Assembly: GCA_002403445.1 (NCBI GenBank)
Contig: DHHU01000058.1
Span: 4,059 to 12,059, forward strand
Origin: Salinisphaeraceae bacterium UBA4764
GTDB taxonomy: Bacteria > Pseudomonadota > Gammaproteobacteria > Nevskiales > Salinisphaeraceae
Direction: 5' to 3'
Length of the DNA stretch: 8,001 nt
Part shown: in pieces, positions 6,260-8,001 of the stretch
Layout: every line of letters begins with the position of its first letter
How positions within the stretch are numbered: position 1 is the stretch's first letter
Notes under the pieces: model-generated
Told to the model about the DNA's origin: nothing
Seen by the model: only the letters and a program-made list of their open reading frames with translations
Databases searched by the model: none
Program-made: the position numbers and the translations under genes

Positions 6260-6300
6260 TGGGATATGCTCGATGTTGCCGTACGCCACAGTGACTCGCG

Positions 6301-7998
6301 ATGTCTAAACCCCTGACGCCCAAGCGCCCGCTTTACATCCCCTACGCCGGTCCGACCCTGCTTGAGATGCCGCTGCTGAACAAAGGCAGCGCGTTCGATC
6401 ACGATGAGCGTGTGGATTTCAACCTGACGGGGTTATTGCCGCAGAACGTCGAGACGATCGAGGAGCAGGTGGACCGCGCTTATCGTCAGTATTGCAAGTG
6501 CGATTCGGATCTGGACAAGCACATTTATCTGCGCGGGATCCAGGATGACAACGAGACCATGTTTTTCCGCATGCTGGAAAAACATCTTGAAGAGATGCTG
6601 CCGGTGATTTATACGCCGACCGTGGGCCTGGCGTGTCAGCGGTTTTCGGAGATTTATCGCAACCATCGCGGGTTGTTTATCTCGTATCCCGATCGGCACC
6701 GCATGGACGACATGATCCGCGCTGCCACCAAGGACAATGTCAAGGTCATCGTGGTCACCGACGGCGAGCGCATTCTGGGCCTGGGGGACCAGGGCATCGG
6801 CGGCATGAGCATTCCCATCGGCAAACTGGCGCTGTATACCGTCTGCGGCGGCATCAGTCCGGCCTACACGCTTCCGATCGTTCTGGATGTGGGGACCAAC
6901 AACCCCGACCTGCTGGCCGATCCCATGTATATGGGCTGGCGCCACAAGCGTATTGGCGAAGATGAATATGAGGCATTCGTCGACTTGTTCGTGCAAGCAG
7001 TCACGCGCCGCTGGCCGGGGGTGCTGTTGCAGTTCGAGGATTTCGACCAGCGCCACGCGCTGCCCCTGTTGTCGCGCTATCGCGAGCAGATATGTTGTTT
7101 CAATGACGACATCCAGGGCACGGCTGCCGTATGTGTCGGGTCGTTGTTGGCGGCCTGCAAGGCCAAGGACGCTTCGATCATCGACCAAACCATCGTGCTG
7201 GCCGGTGCCGGATCAGCCGGCTGTGGGATTGCCGAACAGCTCCTGGTCGCCATGGGCCGGGCGGGGTTGTCGGAAGCCGAGGCGCGGCGGCGCATTTACC
7301 TGGTCGACCGCGACGGCCTGATCACCGATGACATGGACGACTTGTCGGCCGCCCAGCGCCGGCTGGCGGTCCCCAAGGCCGACCTGGTCGATTGGCCGGA
7401 CGATGGCGAGGGCGACCCGCTGCAGGCCACGGTGGCCCATGTCCGGCCCACGGTGTTGATCGGTGTGTCGGGGCAAGCCGGTTTGTTTTCCCGGGCCGTG
7501 ATCGAGACCATGGCCCAACACTGTGCCAACCCGTTCATCATGCCGCTGTCGAATCCCAATTCGAATGCCGAGGCGCAGCCGGCGGATCTGTTGGACTGGA
7601 CCGAGGGCCGGGCGCTGATCGCCACCGGCAGCCCGTTTGACGCGGTTGAATACGACGGCCGCCGGATTCCGATCGCGCAATGCAACAACGCCTATATCTT
7701 TCCCAGTGTGGGCCTTGGGGTGGTGGCGACACAGGCCGAACGCGTGACCGACCAAATGCTGATGGCGGCCGCCGAGGCGCTGGCGGCCCACTCGCCACTC
7801 GGGCGCGACGGTGAAGGGGCGTTGCTCCCGCGACTCGGTCAAGTGCAGTCAGTGGCCCGATCCGTGGCACGCGCGGTTGCCGCTCAGGCCCAGACCGATG
7901 GGGTGGCGCTGGCCACCACGCAAGCGCACCTCGAGGCCGAGGTCGAACGCAATTTCTGGAAAGCCCAGTATCGCCGGTTCCGTCGCTCGGCGTTCTGA
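6301..7998 (+). CDS. maeA: NAD-dependent malic enzyme (malate dehydrogenase, oxaloacetate-decarboxylating), MaeA/SfcA
   Basis: The enzyme oxidatively decarboxylates L-malate to pyruvate and CO2 with NAD+ and a divalent metal, in the cytosol. At 565 residues it equals E. coli MaeA in length and matches it along the whole sequence, starting with LYIPYAGP (11-18) and LLNKGSAF (25-32). Catalytic Tyr104 lies in VIYTPTVG, and Lys175 follows DGERILGLGDQGIGGM in IPIGK. Metal ligands Glu246 and Asp247 are in LQFEDF, and Asp270 is in CCFNDDIQGTAAV. The dinucleotide-binding GAGSAG is at 302-307. Substrate-binding Asn418 (PLSNPN) and Asn463 (AQCNNAYIFP) are also present. All key residues are intact. An in-frame TGA at 6292 makes ATG 6301 the only reasonable start, although no clear Shine-Dalgarno precedes it. 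The gene ends three bases before the end of the window. Confidence 0.97.
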   Translation: MSKPLTPKRPLYIPYAGPTLLEMPLLNKGSAFDHDERVDFNLTGLLPQNVETIEEQVDRAYRQYCKCDSDLDKHIYLRGIQDDNETMFFRMLEKHLEEMLPVIYTPTVGLACQRFSEIYRNHRGLFISYPDRHRMDDMIRAATKDNVKVIVVTDGERILGLGDQGIGGMSIPIGKLALYTVCGGISPAYTLPIVLDVGTNNPDLLADPMYMGWRHKRIGEDEYEAFVDLFVQAVTRRWPGVLLQFEDFDQRHALPLLSRYREQICCFNDDIQGTAAVCVGSLLAACKAKDASIIDQTIVLAGAGSAGCGIAEQLLVAMGRAGLSEAEARRRIYLVDRDGLITDDMDDLSAAQRRLAVPKADLVDWPDDGEGDPLQATVAHVRPTVLIGVSGQAGLFSRAVIETMAQHCANPFIMPLSNPNSNAEAQPADLLDWTEGRALIATGSPFDAVEYDGRRIPIAQCNNAYIFPSVGLGVVATQAERVTDQMLMAAAEALAAHSPLGRDGEGALLPRLGQVQSVARSVARAVAAQAQTDGVALATTQAHLEAEVERNFWKAQYRRFRRSAF

Positions 7999-8001
7999 TT
8001 A

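Noticed and set aside
6433..7188. A 251-codon minus-strand frame inside maeA, and another at 7213-7842
   Set aside because: Both are antisense shadows of a highly conserved enzyme with all catalytic residues in place; long antisense frames are common in GC-rich genes.
1..8001. A mobile element, CRISPR array, defence island or new multi-gene system
   Set aside because: No transposase, integrase, direct-repeat array, tRNA-like insertion site or unexplained gene cluster is present; nearly all bases belong to recognised core-type genes.

Overview
This is an ordinary chromosomal window from a moderately GC-rich bacterium. The malic enzyme (565 residues, closely resembling Escherichia coli MaeA), the SlyD-type FKBP and the E. 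coli-like OsmC all point to a gammaproteobacterium. The acidic tail of the FKBP would suit a halotolerant lineage, but that is a weak hint and no genus is assigned. I see no mobile element, rRNA, tRNA, CRISPR array or phage gene.

Layout from left to right. Positions 1-675 (+) hold the 3' part of a photolyase/cryptochrome gene of the cryptochrome-DASH type, with its start outside the window. It converges, 28 bp apart, on an outer-membrane efflux lipoprotein of the OprM/NodT family (704-2221, -). A 189 bp divergent control region (2222-2410) separates that gene from an exported protein with three Sel1 repeats and two SH3-like domains (2411-3484, +). A bulged hairpin lies directly behind the stop of the Sel1 gene, in the convergent gap. 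Next comes a leftward three-gene cluster read osmC (5221-4796), slyD-like (4748-4263), short-chain dehydrogenase (4259-3558). Its gaps of 47 and 3 bp suggest an operon led by a stress peroxidase, with an exact TATAAT in front of osmC. A 173 bp divergent region follows, then a TauE/SafE-type membrane exporter (5395-6225, +) and NAD-type malic enzyme maeA (6301-7998, +), 75 bp apart.

How the genes may work together. The osmC cluster looks like stress housekeeping: hydroperoxide removal, protein folding and an NAD(P)-dependent reductase. The efflux lipoprotein has no inner-membrane pump or membrane-fusion partner in this window. The TauE/SafE protein probably exports a sulfur-containing or organic anion. 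MaeA links the citric acid cycle to pyruvate.

No unknown multi-gene system is apparent. The points most worth a second look are the Sel1 plus double-SH3 periplasmic protein facing an orphan efflux lipoprotein, a very short reading frame that appears translationally coupled to the TauE/SafE start, and the SlyD homologue whose metal-binding tail is replaced by an acidic one.
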